From contig NZ_AUEA01000001.1 of assembly GCF_000425745.1 (NCBI RefSeq), positions 186,001-250,000 on the forward strand: DNA of 64,000 nt. Reading direction: 5' to 3'. The notes under the pieces were generated by a model. That model did no database searches and was not told the DNA's origin. It was given only the letters and a program-made list of their open reading frames with translations. This document shows, in pieces, positions 7,855 to 19,644 of the stretch. Source of the DNA: Pseudomonas cremoricolorata DSM 17059 = NBRC 16634. Lineage in GTDB: Bacteria; Pseudomonadota; Gammaproteobacteria; Pseudomonadales; Pseudomonadaceae. The position numbers and the translations under genes are program-made. The first letter of the stretch is position 1, and every line of letters starts with the position of its first letter.

Positions 7855-10371
7855 ATGACCCGGCAACTGACCCCTTCTCACGCGCATTCGTCCGTCGCTT
7901 GCGTTCGTGCACCACGCACCCGGCTAGGCAGCGCGATCAGGCTCGCGACCTTGACCACTGCGTTGGGCATCACCGCTTTACCCATGCTGAGCCTGGCCGA
8001 GGAAACCGCAGCGGTGGCCGCCAGCACCCGCGCCTATGCAATTGCGCCAGCCCCCTTGGATCAGGCGCTGAACCAGTTTGCCCGCCAAGCCGGCATCACC
8101 CTGTCGGTCACGCCCCAGCAAACGGCCGGCGTGCAGTCTGCCGGTTTGCAGGGCCAATACTCGGTCGAGCAAGGTTTGGCGATGCTGCTCGGAGCCAGTG
8201 GTTTGCAGGCGGTGGCCACCGACAGCGGCAGTTACGTGGTGCGCAGCGCCGAAACCGAGGCGCTGTCGTTGTCTGCGACCGACATCCGCAGCTTCACCTT
8301 GGGCAATGCGCTGGGCAGCACCGAGGGCTACAACGCGTCGCACAGCCAGATCGCGACCAAGACCAGCACCGCATTGCTGGAAACCTCGCAGTCGGTGTCG
8401 GTGGTGACCCGTCAGCAGATGGATGATCAGGGCGCGCAGACCGTCGCCCAGGCCATGCGCTACACCCCTGGTGTGCTGACCAACCCCTATGGCGCCACCC
8501 ACCGCTACGACTACGTCGCCATGCGCGGCTTCAATGACGGCGCGGTGGATAACATCTACCTCGACGGCCTGAAGTCGATGGGCGACAGCGGCACCTTCAG
8601 CACCATGCAGGTCGACCCGTACTTCCTCGAGCGCGTGGATATTCTCAAAGGCCCTTCATCGGTGCTCTACGGCCGTAGTTCTCCCGGTGGCCTGGTGGCG
8701 CTGACCAGCAAGAAGCCGCTGTACACCCCCTACCACCAGATCCAGGCCACCGTCGGCACCCAGGGCCAACGTGGCGTGGCCTTCGATTTCAGCGGGCCGG
8801 TCGATGACGACGAACGCATCGCTTACCGGTTGATCGGCCTTGCCGACAAATCCGACACGCAATTCGACCATGCCGAAGAAAAGCGCTACGCGATTTCGCC
8901 GACGGTCAGCATCGACTTTTCCGAGGACACCTCGCTTACCCTTCAGGCCTACCTGCAGCACGATCCAGAAGGCGGCTATCACGGCGGCGTGCCGGCAGAT
9001 GGCGCCCTGCACAAGCGCAACGGCCGACGGATTTCCGAGCATTTCTTCGACGGCGAGCCGAATGTCGACGGCTATAGCCGTGATCAGAAGTCGTTCAGCT
9101 ATCAGTTCGAGCATCGCTTCAATGATGTCTTCACGGCGCGGCAGAACTTCCGTTACCAGGACTCGAAGGTCAAGATCGACCAGATCTACAGCTACGGCTG
9201 GACCACCCCGACCAGCAACGAGCTGAACCGCTACTACACCGGCGGCGACGAGCGCCTGCATGCCTTCATCATCGACAACATGCTGCAAGCCGACGTCTTC
9301 ACCGGCAGCGCCAAGCACACGTTGCTGCTGGGCGCCGATTACCAGCGGCGCAAGACCGTGGTCGACTGGACCAGCGGCGCCGTGGCCCCGCTCGATGCGT
9401 TCGAGCCTGCCTATGGCAACGACGCGATCGACTACTACAGCCCCACCAGCTACCTGCGGCGCCTGGAGCAAACCGGGGTCTATGCCCAGGACTTGATCGA
9501 GTGGGATCAATGGCGCTTCTCGCTGGGCCTGCGCCACGACTGGGTCACCACCTCGGACGAGAACCGCATCGCCGAGGCCGCGCGCCCACTAGGCACCGAG
9601 ATCGAAGACAAGCGCACCAAGACCACCGGCCGTGCCGGCGTGCTGTATCTGTTCGAAAACGGCATTGCGCCGTACCTGAGCTATTCGCAATCGTTCAACC
9701 CCAACTCCTATTCCGACAGCGCCGGCAACCCGCTGGCGCCCACCGACGGCACCCAGTGGGAGGCTGGCATCAAGTACCAGCCGCCGGGCACGGACAATCT
9801 GTTCACCGCCTCGGTGTTCCATATCGAGCAGGAAAACCTCGCCTCCAAGCTGCCGCAGGAGAACTTCTACCGGCCCGTCGGCGCGGTGCGCTCGCAGGGT
9901 CTTGAGCTCGAAGCGCACCTGCAACTGACCGACAACTTCAAGTTGCTGGGCAGCTACACCCTGACCGACATCGAATACTCGAAGACGATGCCGAGCACCT
10001 TGAGCACGCCAGGCAATGTCATCGACAACAAAGGCAACTCACCGACTCAGGCGCCCAAGCACATGGCGTCGTTGTGGGGCGACTACGCGTTCAACAGCGG
10101 TGCGCTGGACGGCCTGCGGGTAGGTGGCGGGGTGCGTTACGTCGGGTATAGCTGGGCCGACGCCGAGAACACCATGAAGGTGCCGTCTTACACGCTGTTC
10201 GACGCCTCGGTGGGCTATGACCTGGGCAAGGTGGGGCTTAAGGGCGTGGATGTGCGGCTCAATGCCAACAACCTGACCAACGAATCCTATGTAGCGTCGT
10301 GTGCGAGCCTGAGCTTTTGCTACATGGGTGAAGAGCGCAACGTGAATGCGACGGTGAGTTATCAGTTCTGA
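7855..10371 (+). CDS. TonB-dependent ferric-siderophore receptor with STN signalling domain
   Basis: An 838-residue outer-membrane receptor. After a long signal region, an STN domain (YAIAPAPLDQALNQFARQAG onward, about residues 60-125) marks it as a signal-transducing receptor that talks to the adjacent FecR. The plug follows (LLETSQSVSVVTRQQM, VDILKGPSSVLYGRSSPGG) and then a 22-strand barrel ending VNATVSYQF. The plug and barrel look like the FhuA/FoxA/FiuA hydroxamate-siderophore group, so ferrioxamine- or ferrichrome-like ligands are likely; the ligand is inference. ATG 7855 is chosen because GGAA lies eight bases before it; 7843 is also possible. Confidence 0.88.
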   Translation: MTRQLTPSHAHSSVACVRAPRTRLGSAIRLATLTTALGITALPMLSLAEETAAVAASTRAYAIAPAPLDQALNQFARQAGITLSVTPQQTAGVQSAGLQGQYSVEQGLAMLLGASGLQAVATDSGSYVVRSAETEALSLSATDIRSFTLGNALGSTEGYNASHSQIATKTSTALLETSQSVSVVTRQQMDDQGAQTVAQAMRYTPGVLTNPYGATHRYDYVAMRGFNDGAVDNIYLDGLKSMGDSGTFSTMQVDPYFLERVDILKGPSSVLYGRSSPGGLVALTSKKPLYTPYHQIQATVGTQGQRGVAFDFSGPVDDDERIAYRLIGLADKSDTQFDHAEEKRYAISPTVSIDFSEDTSLTLQAYLQHDPEGGYHGGVPADGALHKRNGRRISEHFFDGEPNVDGYSRDQKSFSYQFEHRFNDVFTARQNFRYQDSKVKIDQIYSYGWTTPTSNELNRYYTGGDERLHAFIIDNMLQADVFTGSAKHTLLLGADYQRRKTVVDWTSGAVAPLDAFEPAYGNDAIDYYSPTSYLRRLEQTGVYAQDLIEWDQWRFSLGLRHDWVTTSDENRIAEAARPLGTEIEDKRTKTTGRAGVLYLFENGIAPYLSYSQSFNPNSYSDSAGNPLAPTDGTQWEAGIKYQPPGTDNLFTASVFHIEQENLASKLPQENFYRPVGAVRSQGLELEAHLQLTDNFKLLGSYTLTDIEYSKTMPSTLSTPGNVIDNKGNSPTQAPKHMASLWGDYAFNSGALDGLRVGGGVRYVGYSWADAENTMKVPSYTLFDASVGYDLGKVGLKGVDVRLNANNLTNESYVASCASLSFCYMGEERNVNATVSYQF

Positions 10372-10390
10372 AGGGCGCAACCCAAGGAGC

Positions 10391-10453
10391 ATTCGCGGCT
10401 GACGCCGCTCCTACAAGGCCGCGGACCCTGTAGAAGCGGCTTTAGCCGCGATG
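10391..10453. repeat. REP pair (P. putida type) in inverted orientation
   Basis: CGCGGCtgaCGCCGCTCCTAC-like copy at 10391-10414 faces a TGTAGAAGCGGCTTTAGCCG copy at 10429-10448 and a few bases beyond. The two short palindromes in opposite orientation form the usual REPIN arrangement of pseudomonads. It separates the receptor gene from the convergent tetR gene and could end transcription from both sides. Confidence 0.8.
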
Positions 10454-10464
10454 GGCCGCGACGC

Positions 10465-11100
10465 TCACTCCGCCACGTTCTTTTGCAGATACGCCGGCAG
10501 ATAAATCCCCAGATACGCCTCGAACACGCGCATGCCTTCCTCGGCCATGCGCGGGGTGATCACCTCGTGCTGCTGGATCGAGCGGGCGTAGACGCGGTCG
10601 CTCAAGGCCAGGGCCAGGGCGAATACCTCGACATCGTCAGGCAGAGCCGGCAACTGGAAGTGCTGCTCGAACAGCTGGTGCATCAGCCTGTCCAGTTCGA
10701 GGTCGTGCTGGCGGTCGGCCTGGCTGACTTCGCTCAGCCCGTGCTGGGCGAGAATCAGCTGACGTGCCGCGGCATCGTGGTGATACACCGTCAGCATGCG
10801 CTGTTCCAGCAGGCGCGCCAGGTCATGCCAGGTGTGCAAGGCGCTGCTGTCAATAGGCGCGAGCAGCGCCTGGCGGAAGGCGTGGTGAATGTCGCCAGTC
10901 AGCGCTTCGAGCAATGCCGGGACGCTGGCGAAGAAGTGATACACCGACGACGGCGGAATCTGCGCGCGTTCGGCCACGCTGTAGATCGACAGACCGGCCA
11001 CGCCCTGCTCGGGCAGCAGGTCGCGGGCGGCGGCGAGGATCGCTGCGATCCGCGCCTGGCTGCTGGCGCGCGGCCGGCGCGGGGCGAACGCGCGGCTCAT
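10465..11100 (-). CDS. TetR/AcrR-family transcriptional regulator
   Basis: A 211-residue regulator. The N-terminal helix-turn-helix is seen in ILAAARDLLPEQGVAGLSIY and VAERAQIPPSSVYHFFASVP, where the recognition helix ends in the classic YHFF. The C-terminal ligand domain has no assignable specificity. Its ATG overlaps the gshA stop by one base (TGATG), so it is co-transcribed and probably translationally coupled with gshA; this gene pair is also present, as I recall, in KT2440. Targets are unknown. Confidence 0.88.
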   Translation of the reverse strand: MSRAFAPRRPRASSQARIAAILAAARDLLPEQGVAGLSIYSVAERAQIPPSSVYHFFASVPALLEALTGDIHHAFRQALLAPIDSSALHTWHDLARLLEQRMLTVYHHDAAARQLILAQHGLSEVSQADRQHDLELDRLMHQLFEQHFQLPALPDDVEVFALALALSDRVYARSIQQHEVITPRMAEEGMRVFEAYLGIYLPAYLQKNVAE

Positions 11101-12677
11101 CAGTTGCTGATGGCCAGGATGCTGGCCTGATAGGCGCCGACGAACAGGTCGAAATCACCCACTTCCTGCTGCTCGAGACGGGTCTGCTCCACCAGCGAAT
11201 CCCGCGCCATGGCTTCGAACGCTTGTTGCCGCTCGCTGGATAATGGCTGGCTGCGCAGGGTCTCGGCGTGGGCCAGGCTCTGGCGCATGGAGAACGCCGC
11301 GAAGCTTTCGTTGTGCTGCTGCATGCTGGCCAGCACTCGCGCAGACGGAGTCTGCGAAGGATCATCGACCTTGGCTTGCTGCACACCCAATGCGTTGACG
11401 TGTTCGTCGCTGTCATTGGCCTGGTCGAGCAGTTCGGCCAGTGGCCGGATGCGTTCAAGCAGTTCGTTGGCCCAGGTGGTGAGGGGAATCGCCTGGCCAT
11501 CACGGCTAAGTTCCAGACCCGGACGCCGACCTTCCTTGACCACACTGAGGAAGTTGTCGCTGCACTGGCGGCACTCGGCGTTGTCCAGCTGTGGACTGTC
11601 GTCCAGAGCGCAGAGCAGCAGGAAGGCATCGAGGAAGCGCGATTGCGGCAGATCGATGCCCACTGGCAGGTACGGGTTGATGTCCAGACAGCGCACTTCG
11701 ACGTACTGCACGCCGCGCGCGACCAGCGCCTGGATCGGCCGTTCGCCGGTGTAGGTGACGCGCTTGGGGCGAATGTTGGAGTAGTACTCGTTTTCGATCT
11801 GCAGCACGTTGGTGTTGAGCTGCACCCATTCGCCATCCTTGTGCGTACCCACTTCGACATAGGCCGGGTAGGGCGTTGCCACCGCTCGGCGCAGGCTGTC
11901 GGTGTAGCTCTGCAGGTCGTTGTAGCACGGCGTCAGGCCGGCCTGGGCATTGCTCTGGTAACCCAGGTCGCTCATGCGCAGGCTGGTGGCGTAGGGCAGG
12001 TACAGGGTGGTGGCGTCGAGCTGTTCGAGCTGGTGCGCACGGCCGCGCAGAAAGCCTGCATCCAGCGCCGGCGAGGCGCCGAACAGGTACATCAGCAGCC
12101 AGCTGTAGCGGCGGAAGTTGCGGATCAGCCCGATGTAGGTGCGGGACTGGAAGTCGCGGTCGCTCTCCTGGCTGCCCTCGGCGGCGCGCAGCAGCGGCCA
12201 CAGGGCTTCAGGCAGGGAAAAGTTGTAGTGAATACCGGCGATGCACTGCATGGTGCGCCCGTAGCGCAGGGCCAAGCCCTTGCGGTACACGTGCTTGAGC
12301 TTGCCGATGTTCGAGGTGCCGTATTCGGCGATGGGAATGTCTTCCTCGGCCGGCAACGCGCACGGCATCGATGGACTCCACAGGTACTCGTCGCCAAGCC
12401 CTGTGTAGACGAAACGATGGATGTCTTCGAGGTTTTCCAGCACTTGGGCCGGGTCGGTCAGCGCCGGGGTGATGAACTCCAGCAGCGATTCGGAATAGTC
12501 GGTGGTGATCTGCTCGTTGGTCAGTGCCGAACCCAGCGTATGCGGATGCGGGGTCTGGGCCAGGCGACCTTCGGCGGTGACGCGAAGGCATTCACGTTCA
12601 ATGCCGTGCAGGCACTGCGCGAGCAGGGGAAGATTAGCGCTGAGCAGGCTCAGGCGGCTGTTGAGGAGGTCGCTCAA
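11100..12677 (-). CDS. gshA: Glutamate-cysteine ligase
   Basis: First enzyme of glutathione synthesis: joins L-glutamate and L-cysteine through the gamma-carboxyl with ATP. The 525-residue protein matches the proteobacterial GshA type 1 family through [40 protein letters not shown] and the [14 protein letters not shown] segment. The start chosen is TTG at 12677 because AAGGAA lies seven bases upstream; a GTG at 12692 overlaps that ribosome site and would add five residues. The tetR gene overlaps its stop. Confidence 0.93.
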   Translation of the reverse strand: MSDLLNSRLSLLSANLPLLAQCLHGIERECLRVTAEGRLAQTPHPHTLGSALTNEQITTDYSESLLEFITPALTDPAQVLENLEDIHRFVYTGLGDEYLWSPSMPCALPAEEDIPIAEYGTSNIGKLKHVYRKGLALRYGRTMQCIAGIHYNFSLPEALWPLLRAAEGSQESDRDFQSRTYIGLIRNFRRYSWLLMYLFGASPALDAGFLRGRAHQLEQLDATTLYLPYATSLRMSDLGYQSNAQAGLTPCYNDLQSYTDSLRRAVATPYPAYVEVGTHKDGEWVQLNTNVLQIENEYYSNIRPKRVTYTGERPIQALVARGVQYVEVRCLDINPYLPVGIDLPQSRFLDAFLLLCALDDSPQLDNAECRQCSDNFLSVVKEGRRPGLELSRDGQAIPLTTWANELLERIRPLAELLDQANDSDEHVNALGVQQAKVDDPSQTPSARVLASMQQHNESFAAFSMRQSLAHAETLRSQPLSSERQQAFEAMARDSLVEQTRLEQQEVGDFDLFVGAYQASILAISN

Positions 12678-12895
12678 GATGTATTCCTTCACGCGTCAGT
12701 CGCCCCAATATGGGGGTGGAAAAGACGGTCTACAAGGGTAGGAAAAAAGGAACTGGCGTTGTCGCCTGGTTTACGCGGTTCCAGCAGTGCCACAGCACTG
12801 CCGAAAATACCGCAGATACCAATTGGTGAGCTAGACCGGGGAGAAGGTTCCTTGGACATTGCCGAGCTGGCTGTCGTCTTCGGGCGTGTCGGTGT

Positions 12896-12951
12896 CGGGC
12901 TGCGAAGCAGCCCGGTTGAGTGTACGCCCTGACCCACTGGCATCAGGGCGT
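12896..12951 (-). terminator. Two stem-loops downstream of tex
   Basis: ACGCCCTGA (12924-12932) pairs perfectly with TCAGGGCGT (12943-12951), starting six bases after the tex stop. A second hairpin CGGGCTGC gaa GCAGCCCG (12896-12914) follows on the same transcript. Neither has a good U tract, so termination is likely but may be partial. The rest of the 12693-12956 gap holds the gshA leader and no gene. Confidence 0.55.
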
Positions 12952-12956
12952 CAACC

Positions 12957-15281
<2,325 letters not shown>

Positions 15282-15509
15282 GAGAACTACCTGACAATGG
15301 GTGAATGCGTAGGCCGCGGGCGGGCGACAAGCCCGGCGCTGCTCGGTCAAGGCCGGGCATTATACGCATCGCATCCAGCTTGCGGTGATGGCCCCCGGCC
15401 AGCCTGCGCAGCAGGGAAGTGGCGCCCCGGGAAAAATCTGCTAACAATGCACACGGCACGGGCTACAGCGGCTACGCCATAATGCCGGCCGACATCAGAG
15501 GAGTTATTC

Positions 15510-16250
15510 ATGAGTGGCACTGCAAACAACGCTGAAGGTGAAAAGATTCTCATCGTCGATGACGATCCGGGGCTGAGCAGTCTGCTTGAGCGTTTCTTCA
15601 CCAGCAAAGGCTACCGTGCCCGCGCCGTGCCCAATGTCGAACAGATGGATCGCCTGCTGGCGCGCGAGGTATTCAACCTCGTCGTGCTCGATCTCATGCT
15701 CCCTGGCGAGGACGGCCTGTCCGCCTGCCGCCGGCTGCGCAGCGCGAACAACCAGATCCCGATCATCATGCTCACCGCCAAAGGTGATGAGCTCAGCCGC
15801 ATCAAGGGCCTGGAGCTGGGTGCCGACGATTACCTGGCCAAGCCGTTCAACCCCGACGAGCTGGTGGCGCGGGTGAAAGCGGTACTGCGCCGGCAGTCGC
15901 CAAGCGTTCCCGGCGCCCCGGGCAGCGAAGACGAAACCGTCACCTTCGGCGACTACGAGCTGTCGCTGGCCACCCGCGAGCTCAAGCGCGGCAACGAGGT
16001 CCACATGCTCACCACCGGTGAGTTCGCCGTGCTCAAGGCGCTGGTCATGCATGCCCGCGAGCCGCTGACCCGCGACAAGCTGATGAACCTGGCCCGCGGC
16101 CGCGAGTGGGATGCGCTGGAGCGCTCCATCGACGTGCAGATTTCCCGCCTGCGCCGCATGATCGAGCCCGACCCTTCCAAACCGCGCTACATCCAGACGG
16201 TATGGGGCGTCGGCTACGTGTTCGTACCGGACGGCAACGCCAGTAAATGA
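15510..16250 (+). CDS. ompR: Response regulator OmpR
   Basis: A 246-residue two-component regulator. The receiver domain has the acidic pair in ILIVDDDPG, the phospho-acceptor Asp in VVLDLMLPGEDG and the conserved KPF. The C-terminal winged helix (EVHMLTTGEFAVLKALVMH ... RLRRMIEPDP) is of the OmpR/PhoB type. It responds to osmolarity or envelope cues through EnvZ and controls porin and surface genes. GAGGAG (15497-15502) precedes the ATG. envZ follows after 115 bases that contain a strong hairpin. Confidence 0.93.
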   Translation: MSGTANNAEGEKILIVDDDPGLSSLLERFFTSKGYRARAVPNVEQMDRLLAREVFNLVVLDLMLPGEDGLSACRRLRSANNQIPIIMLTAKGDELSRIKGLELGADDYLAKPFNPDELVARVKAVLRRQSPSVPGAPGSEDETVTFGDYELSLATRELKRGNEVHMLTTGEFAVLKALVMHAREPLTRDKLMNLARGREWDALERSIDVQISRLRRMIEPDPSKPRYIQTVWGVGYVFVPDGNASK

Positions 16251-16280
16251 AGCCCCGTTCGCGGGCGCTCCCTGATGCAG

Positions 16281-16306
16281 CAGGGCGATCCTCGGTGATC
16301 GCCCTG
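16281..16306 (+). terminator. Stem-loop between ompR and envZ
   Basis: CAGGGCGATC (16281-16290) pairs perfectly with GATCGCCCTG (16297-16306) over a six-base loop, followed by only TTT. It begins 30 bases after the ompR stop and could attenuate read-through into envZ or protect the ompR mRNA. Confidence 0.6.
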
Positions 16307-16365
16307 TTTGCGTTCGCGTTCGGCCAGCGGCATCGCTGCGCCCCTGTCATTCAGCAGTTGGTCCG

Positions 16366-17679
16366 ATGAAAACGCCTCTCTGGTTCCCGCAAAGCTTCTT
16401 CTCTCGCACCCTGTGGCTGGTGCTGATCGTCGTGCTGTTCTCCAAGGCGTTGACCCTGGTCTACCTGCTGATGAACGAGGACGTACTGGTCGACCGTCAG
16501 TACAGCCACGGCGTGGCCCTGACGCTGCGCGCGTACTGGGCGGCCGATGAAGAAAACCGTGATCAGATCGCCGAGGCAGCCGGGCTGATCCGCGTCACCG
16601 GCGCCGGCGTGCCGGAAGGCGAGCAGCACTGGCCCTACAGCGAAATCTACCAACGGCAGATGCAGGCCGAGCTGGGCGAAGACACCGAAGTGCGCCTGCG
16701 CATCCATGCGCCGCCCGCGCTGTGGGTCAACGCACCGAGTCTTGGGCCGGGCTGGCTGAAAGTCCCGCTTTACCCACACCCGCTGCGCGGCCAGAAGATC
16801 TGGAACGTGCTGGGCTGGTTCCTCGCCATCGGGCTGCTGTCCACGGCCTCGGCGTGGATTTTCGTGCGTCAGTTGAACCAGCCGCTCAAGCGCCTGGTGT
16901 TCGCCGCGCGGCAACTGGGTCAGGGCCGCAGCGTGCGGTTGCCGATCAGCGATACCCCGAGCGAGATGACCGAGGTGTACCGCTCGTTCAACCAGATGGC
17001 GGAAGACGTCGAGCAGGCCGGGCGCGAGCGCGAGCTGATGCTCGCTGGGGTTTCCCACGACTTGCGCACGCCGCTGACGCGCCTGCGGCTGTCGTTGTCG
17101 CTGATGGACGCCGAGCACGACCTCACCGACGACATGGTCCGTGACATCGAAGACATGGACGCCATTCTCGACCAGTTCCTCGCCTTCATTCGCGATGGGC
17201 GTGACGAGCCGGTGGAGGAGGTCGACCTCAATCACCTGATCCGTGAAGTGGTGGCCCCGTACAACCAGCCCGAAGAGCAGGTGCGCCTGTGCCTCGAGCC
17301 GATCCCGCCCTTCCCGCTGCGGCGTGTGTCGCTCAAGCGCATGCTCGGCAACCTGATCGGTAACGCCTTGCATCACGGCGGACAGGCGGTGGAGGTGGCG
17401 GCTTATGTGTCGGGCGACCACAGCGCGCCCTACGTGGTGCTCAGTGTGCTCGACCGCGGCGCCGGCATCGACGAGTCGGAGCTGCAGAGCATCTTCAACC
17501 CGTTCATTCGCGGCGACCGTGCCCGTGGCGGCAAGGGCACCGGCCTGGGCCTGGCCATCGTCAAGCGTATCGCCGCCCAGCATGGCGGCAACGTTGAGCT
17601 GCGCAACCGCTCAGGCGGCGGTATCGAAGCGCGGGTAAGGCTGCCACTCGGGCTGCTGCTGCCGCGCAACGCGGTCTGA
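16366..17679 (+). CDS. envZ: Sensor histidine kinase EnvZ
   Basis: A 437-residue inner-membrane kinase. The first helix is near LWLVLIVVLFSKALTLVYLL and the second near GWFLAIGLLSTASAWIFV, with a periplasmic domain between them. The HAMP linker follows, then the phospho-acceptor His in GVSHDLRTPLTRLRL. The ATP domain has NLIGNALHHG (N box), DRGAGIDESELQ (G1) and GGKGTGLGLAIVKR (G2). Partner of the OmpR encoded upstream; the intervening hairpin may set their ratio. Confidence 0.93.
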   Translation: MKTPLWFPQSFFSRTLWLVLIVVLFSKALTLVYLLMNEDVLVDRQYSHGVALTLRAYWAADEENRDQIAEAAGLIRVTGAGVPEGEQHWPYSEIYQRQMQAELGEDTEVRLRIHAPPALWVNAPSLGPGWLKVPLYPHPLRGQKIWNVLGWFLAIGLLSTASAWIFVRQLNQPLKRLVFAARQLGQGRSVRLPISDTPSEMTEVYRSFNQMAEDVEQAGRERELMLAGVSHDLRTPLTRLRLSLSLMDAEHDLTDDMVRDIEDMDAILDQFLAFIRDGRDEPVEEVDLNHLIREVVAPYNQPEEQVRLCLEPIPPFPLRRVSLKRMLGNLIGNALHHGGQAVEVAAYVSGDHSAPYVVLSVLDRGAGIDESELQSIFNPFIRGDRARGGKGTGLGLAIVKRIAAQHGGNVELRNRSGGGIEARVRLPLGLLLPRNAV

Positions 17680-17683
17680 GCCG

Positions 17684-17722
17684 CCCGCGCTCGCTGCGCC
17701 AGCAGGGCGCAGCCGGCGCGGG
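17684..17722. terminator. Hairpin between convergent envZ and rimK
   Basis: Outer stem CCCGCGC (17684-17690) with GCGCGGG (17716-17722), inner stem CTGCGCC (17694-17700) with GGCGCAG (17706-17712), separated by a symmetrical three-by-three internal loop. It fills nearly the whole 45-base gap between the two stops. It lacks a T tract on either side. Confidence 0.6.
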
Positions 17723-17724
17723 TG

Positions 17725-18630
17725 TCAGCCTTTGCCCTTGGTGCGGGTCTGGTTCGGGCCGCCGTTCTTTTCCAGGTGCTCGATGATCATCCCGGCCACG
17801 TCCTTGCCGGTGGTGACCTCGATGCCCTCAAGGCCTGGCGAGGAGTTGACCTCCATCACCAGCGGGCCGTGGTTGGAGCGCAGGATGTCGACCCCGGCCA
17901 CGCTCAGGCCCATGACCTTGGCCGCGCGTATGGCCGTCATGCGTTCTTCCGGGGTGATCTTGATCAGGCTGGCCACACCGCCGCGGTGCAGGTTGGAGCG
18001 AAACTCGCCGGGCTTGGCCTGACGCTTCATCGAGGCGATGACCTTGTCGCCGACCACGAAGCAGCGAATGTCGGCGCCGCCGGCTTCCTTGATGTATTCC
18101 TGAACCATGATGTTCTGCTTCAGGCCCATGAACGCTTCGATCACCGACTCGGCCGCCTTGGTGGTCTCGCACAGCACCACACCGATGCCCTGTGTACCTT
18201 CCAGCACCTTGATCACCAATGGCGCGCCGTTGACCATCTGGATCAGGTCGGGAATGTCGTCAGGGGAGTGGGCGAAACCTGTGACCGGCAGGCCGATGCC
18301 GCGCCGCGACAGCAACTGCAGCGAGCGTAGTTTGTCGCGCGAGCGGGCGATGGCCACCGATTCGTTGAGCGGGTAGACGCCCATCATCTCGAATTGGCGC
18401 AACACGGCGCAGCCGTAGAACGTCACCGAGGCGCCAATGCGTGGAATCACCGCATCGAACCCTTGCAACGGTTTACCGCGGTAGTGGATCTGCGGCTTGT
18501 GGCTGGCGATGTTCATGTATGCCCGAAGGGTGTCGATGACGACGACTTCATGGCCACGTTGGGTACCGGCCTCGACCAGACGACGGGTGGAATACAGACG
18601 CGGATTACGCGACAGCACTGCGATCTTCAT
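17725..18630 (-). CDS. rimK: Ribosomal protein S6 modification protein (alpha-L-glutamate ligase) RimK
   Basis: A 301-residue ATP-grasp ligase that adds glutamate residues to the C-terminus of ribosomal protein S6. Family marks are [20 protein letters not shown] at the start, [19 protein letters not shown] in the nucleotide pocket, [20 protein letters not shown], and the metal-binding end [20 protein letters not shown]. The ATG overlaps the stop of the upstream rimB-like gene by four bases (ATGA), so the two are coupled. The C-terminal tail is short and basic. Confidence 0.95.
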   Translation of the reverse strand: MKIAVLSRNPRLYSTRRLVEAGTQRGHEVVVIDTLRAYMNIASHKPQIHYRGKPLQGFDAVIPRIGASVTFYGCAVLRQFEMMGVYPLNESVAIARSRDKLRSLQLLSRRGIGLPVTGFAHSPDDIPDLIQMVNGAPLVIKVLEGTQGIGVVLCETTKAAESVIEAFMGLKQNIMVQEYIKEAGGADIRCFVVGDKVIASMKRQAKPGEFRSNLHRGGVASLIKITPEERMTAIRAAKVMGLSVAGVDILRSNHGPLVMEVNSSPGLEGIEVTTGKDVAGMIIEHLEKNGGPNQTRTKGKG

Positions 18631-19109
18631 GCGGCACCTGTGGCAGGAAAGGTAGTTGCCGGGTAGGCCGGCTTGTCCTGAACGTATTTCAAACCGGGGT
18701 TCACTACCAATTGACCGTGAACCAACGCTTTCGAGCCAATCAAAAGGCGATATCGCATGCGCTTGCGACAGGCCAGGGTAAATTCCACCTCCCAGCGCCG
18801 GTCACCCAGTGCCAGGGTGGTGCGAATGACGTAACGCATCTGCTCGTGGCCGTTGGAGCTTCTGATCAGGCGCATGCTCACCAGCGGCGCTTCGCAGGGG
18901 TGGGCGCGCAGCTGTTTGAGGCTGCCCAGATGTGCGATGAAGCGTACCCAGGGCTCACCATTGCGCTCGAATGGTGTGATCTCGGTGGCGTGCAAACTGG
19001 AAGTGCTGGCGCCGGTGTCGATCTTGGCGCGCAGGTTGGCAACGCCCAGGTCGGGCAAGGCGACCCATTCGCGCAGGCCGATCACACTCAGATGGTCAAA
19101 TGTCTTCAC
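18627..19109 (-). CDS. RimB-like retropepsin-fold protein (ATP-dependent zinc protease family)
   Basis: A 160-residue protein of the family named ATP-dependent zinc protease / RimB. The visible motif is [14 protein letters not shown] with Asp31, which is the DTGA active-site signature of aspartic retropepsins rather than a zinc motif. In Pseudomonas fluorescens a RimB protein acts with RimK in S6 modification. The start chosen is GTG 19109 because AAGGCG lies about six bases upstream; an ATG at 19166 would add 19 unlikely residues. Directly overlaps rimK and is divergent from hslR. Confidence 0.85.
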   Translation of the reverse strand: MKTFDHLSVIGLREWVALPDLGVANLRAKIDTGASTSSLHATEITPFERNGEPWVRFIAHLGSLKQLRAHPCEAPLVSMRLIRSSNGHEQMRYVIRTTLALGDRRWEVEFTLACRKRMRYRLLIGSKALVHGQLVVNPGLKYVQDKPAYPATTFPATGAA

Positions 19110-19218
19110 ATAACACGCCTTGTGGATAAGGGGGTGAACTGTAAGCACCACGCGGACTTTTTGCATCCGTCAGTGAAGGTAGTACAGTTCCGTGAACGAC
19201 TGAATTCGAGGAATCGGG

Positions 19219-19620
19219 ATGACCGCCAAAGGCGAAGATGACGACAAGGTCCGCCTGGATAAATGGCTGTGGGCAGCGCGTTTCTATAAAACCCGGGCGC
19301 TGGCCAAGGCGGCCATCGAGAGTGGCAAGGTGCATTGCCGCGGCGAACGCTGCAAACCGGGCAAGGAACCCCGCGTAGGCGACAGCTTCGTATTGCGCAT
19401 GGGATTCGATGAGAAGACCGTGGTGGTCAAGGCACTCTCTGCCGTGCGTCGCGGAGCGCCTGAGGCGCAGTTGCTGTACGAAGAGACCGAAGACAGCATC
19501 CGCCGCCGCGAGCAGGCCGTCGAGCTACGCAAGGCCGGCGCCACCGGTGTCACCACCGATGGTCGGCCGAACAAGAAACAGCGCCGGCAGATTCATCAAC
19601 TGCACGGCCATTTCGGCTGA
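19219..19620 (+). CDS. hslR: Heat-shock RNA-binding protein Hsp15
   Basis: A 133-residue S4-domain protein that binds free 50S subunits carrying a nascent chain and helps recycle them. The S4 fold is evident in VRLDKWLWAARFYKTRALAK and GKVHCRGERCKPGKEPRVGD. The C-terminal part is rich in Arg/Lys and Glu, as in E. coli Hsp15. Genes for Hsp33 (hslO) and Hsp15 are commonly neighbours; here the PAP2 gene sits between them on the other strand. Confidence 0.93.
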   Translation: MTAKGEDDDKVRLDKWLWAARFYKTRALAKAAIESGKVHCRGERCKPGKEPRVGDSFVLRMGFDEKTVVVKALSAVRRGAPEAQLLYEETEDSIRRREQAVELRKAGATGVTTDGRPNKKQRRQIHQLHGHFG

Positions 19621-19644
19621 GCGACAGGGCCTCGGCGCGCGCCA

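Noticed and set aside
11268..12932. 554-residue plus-strand frame over gshA
   Set aside because: Antisense shadow of gshA; low-complexity Gln/Val/Gly-rich translation without motifs.
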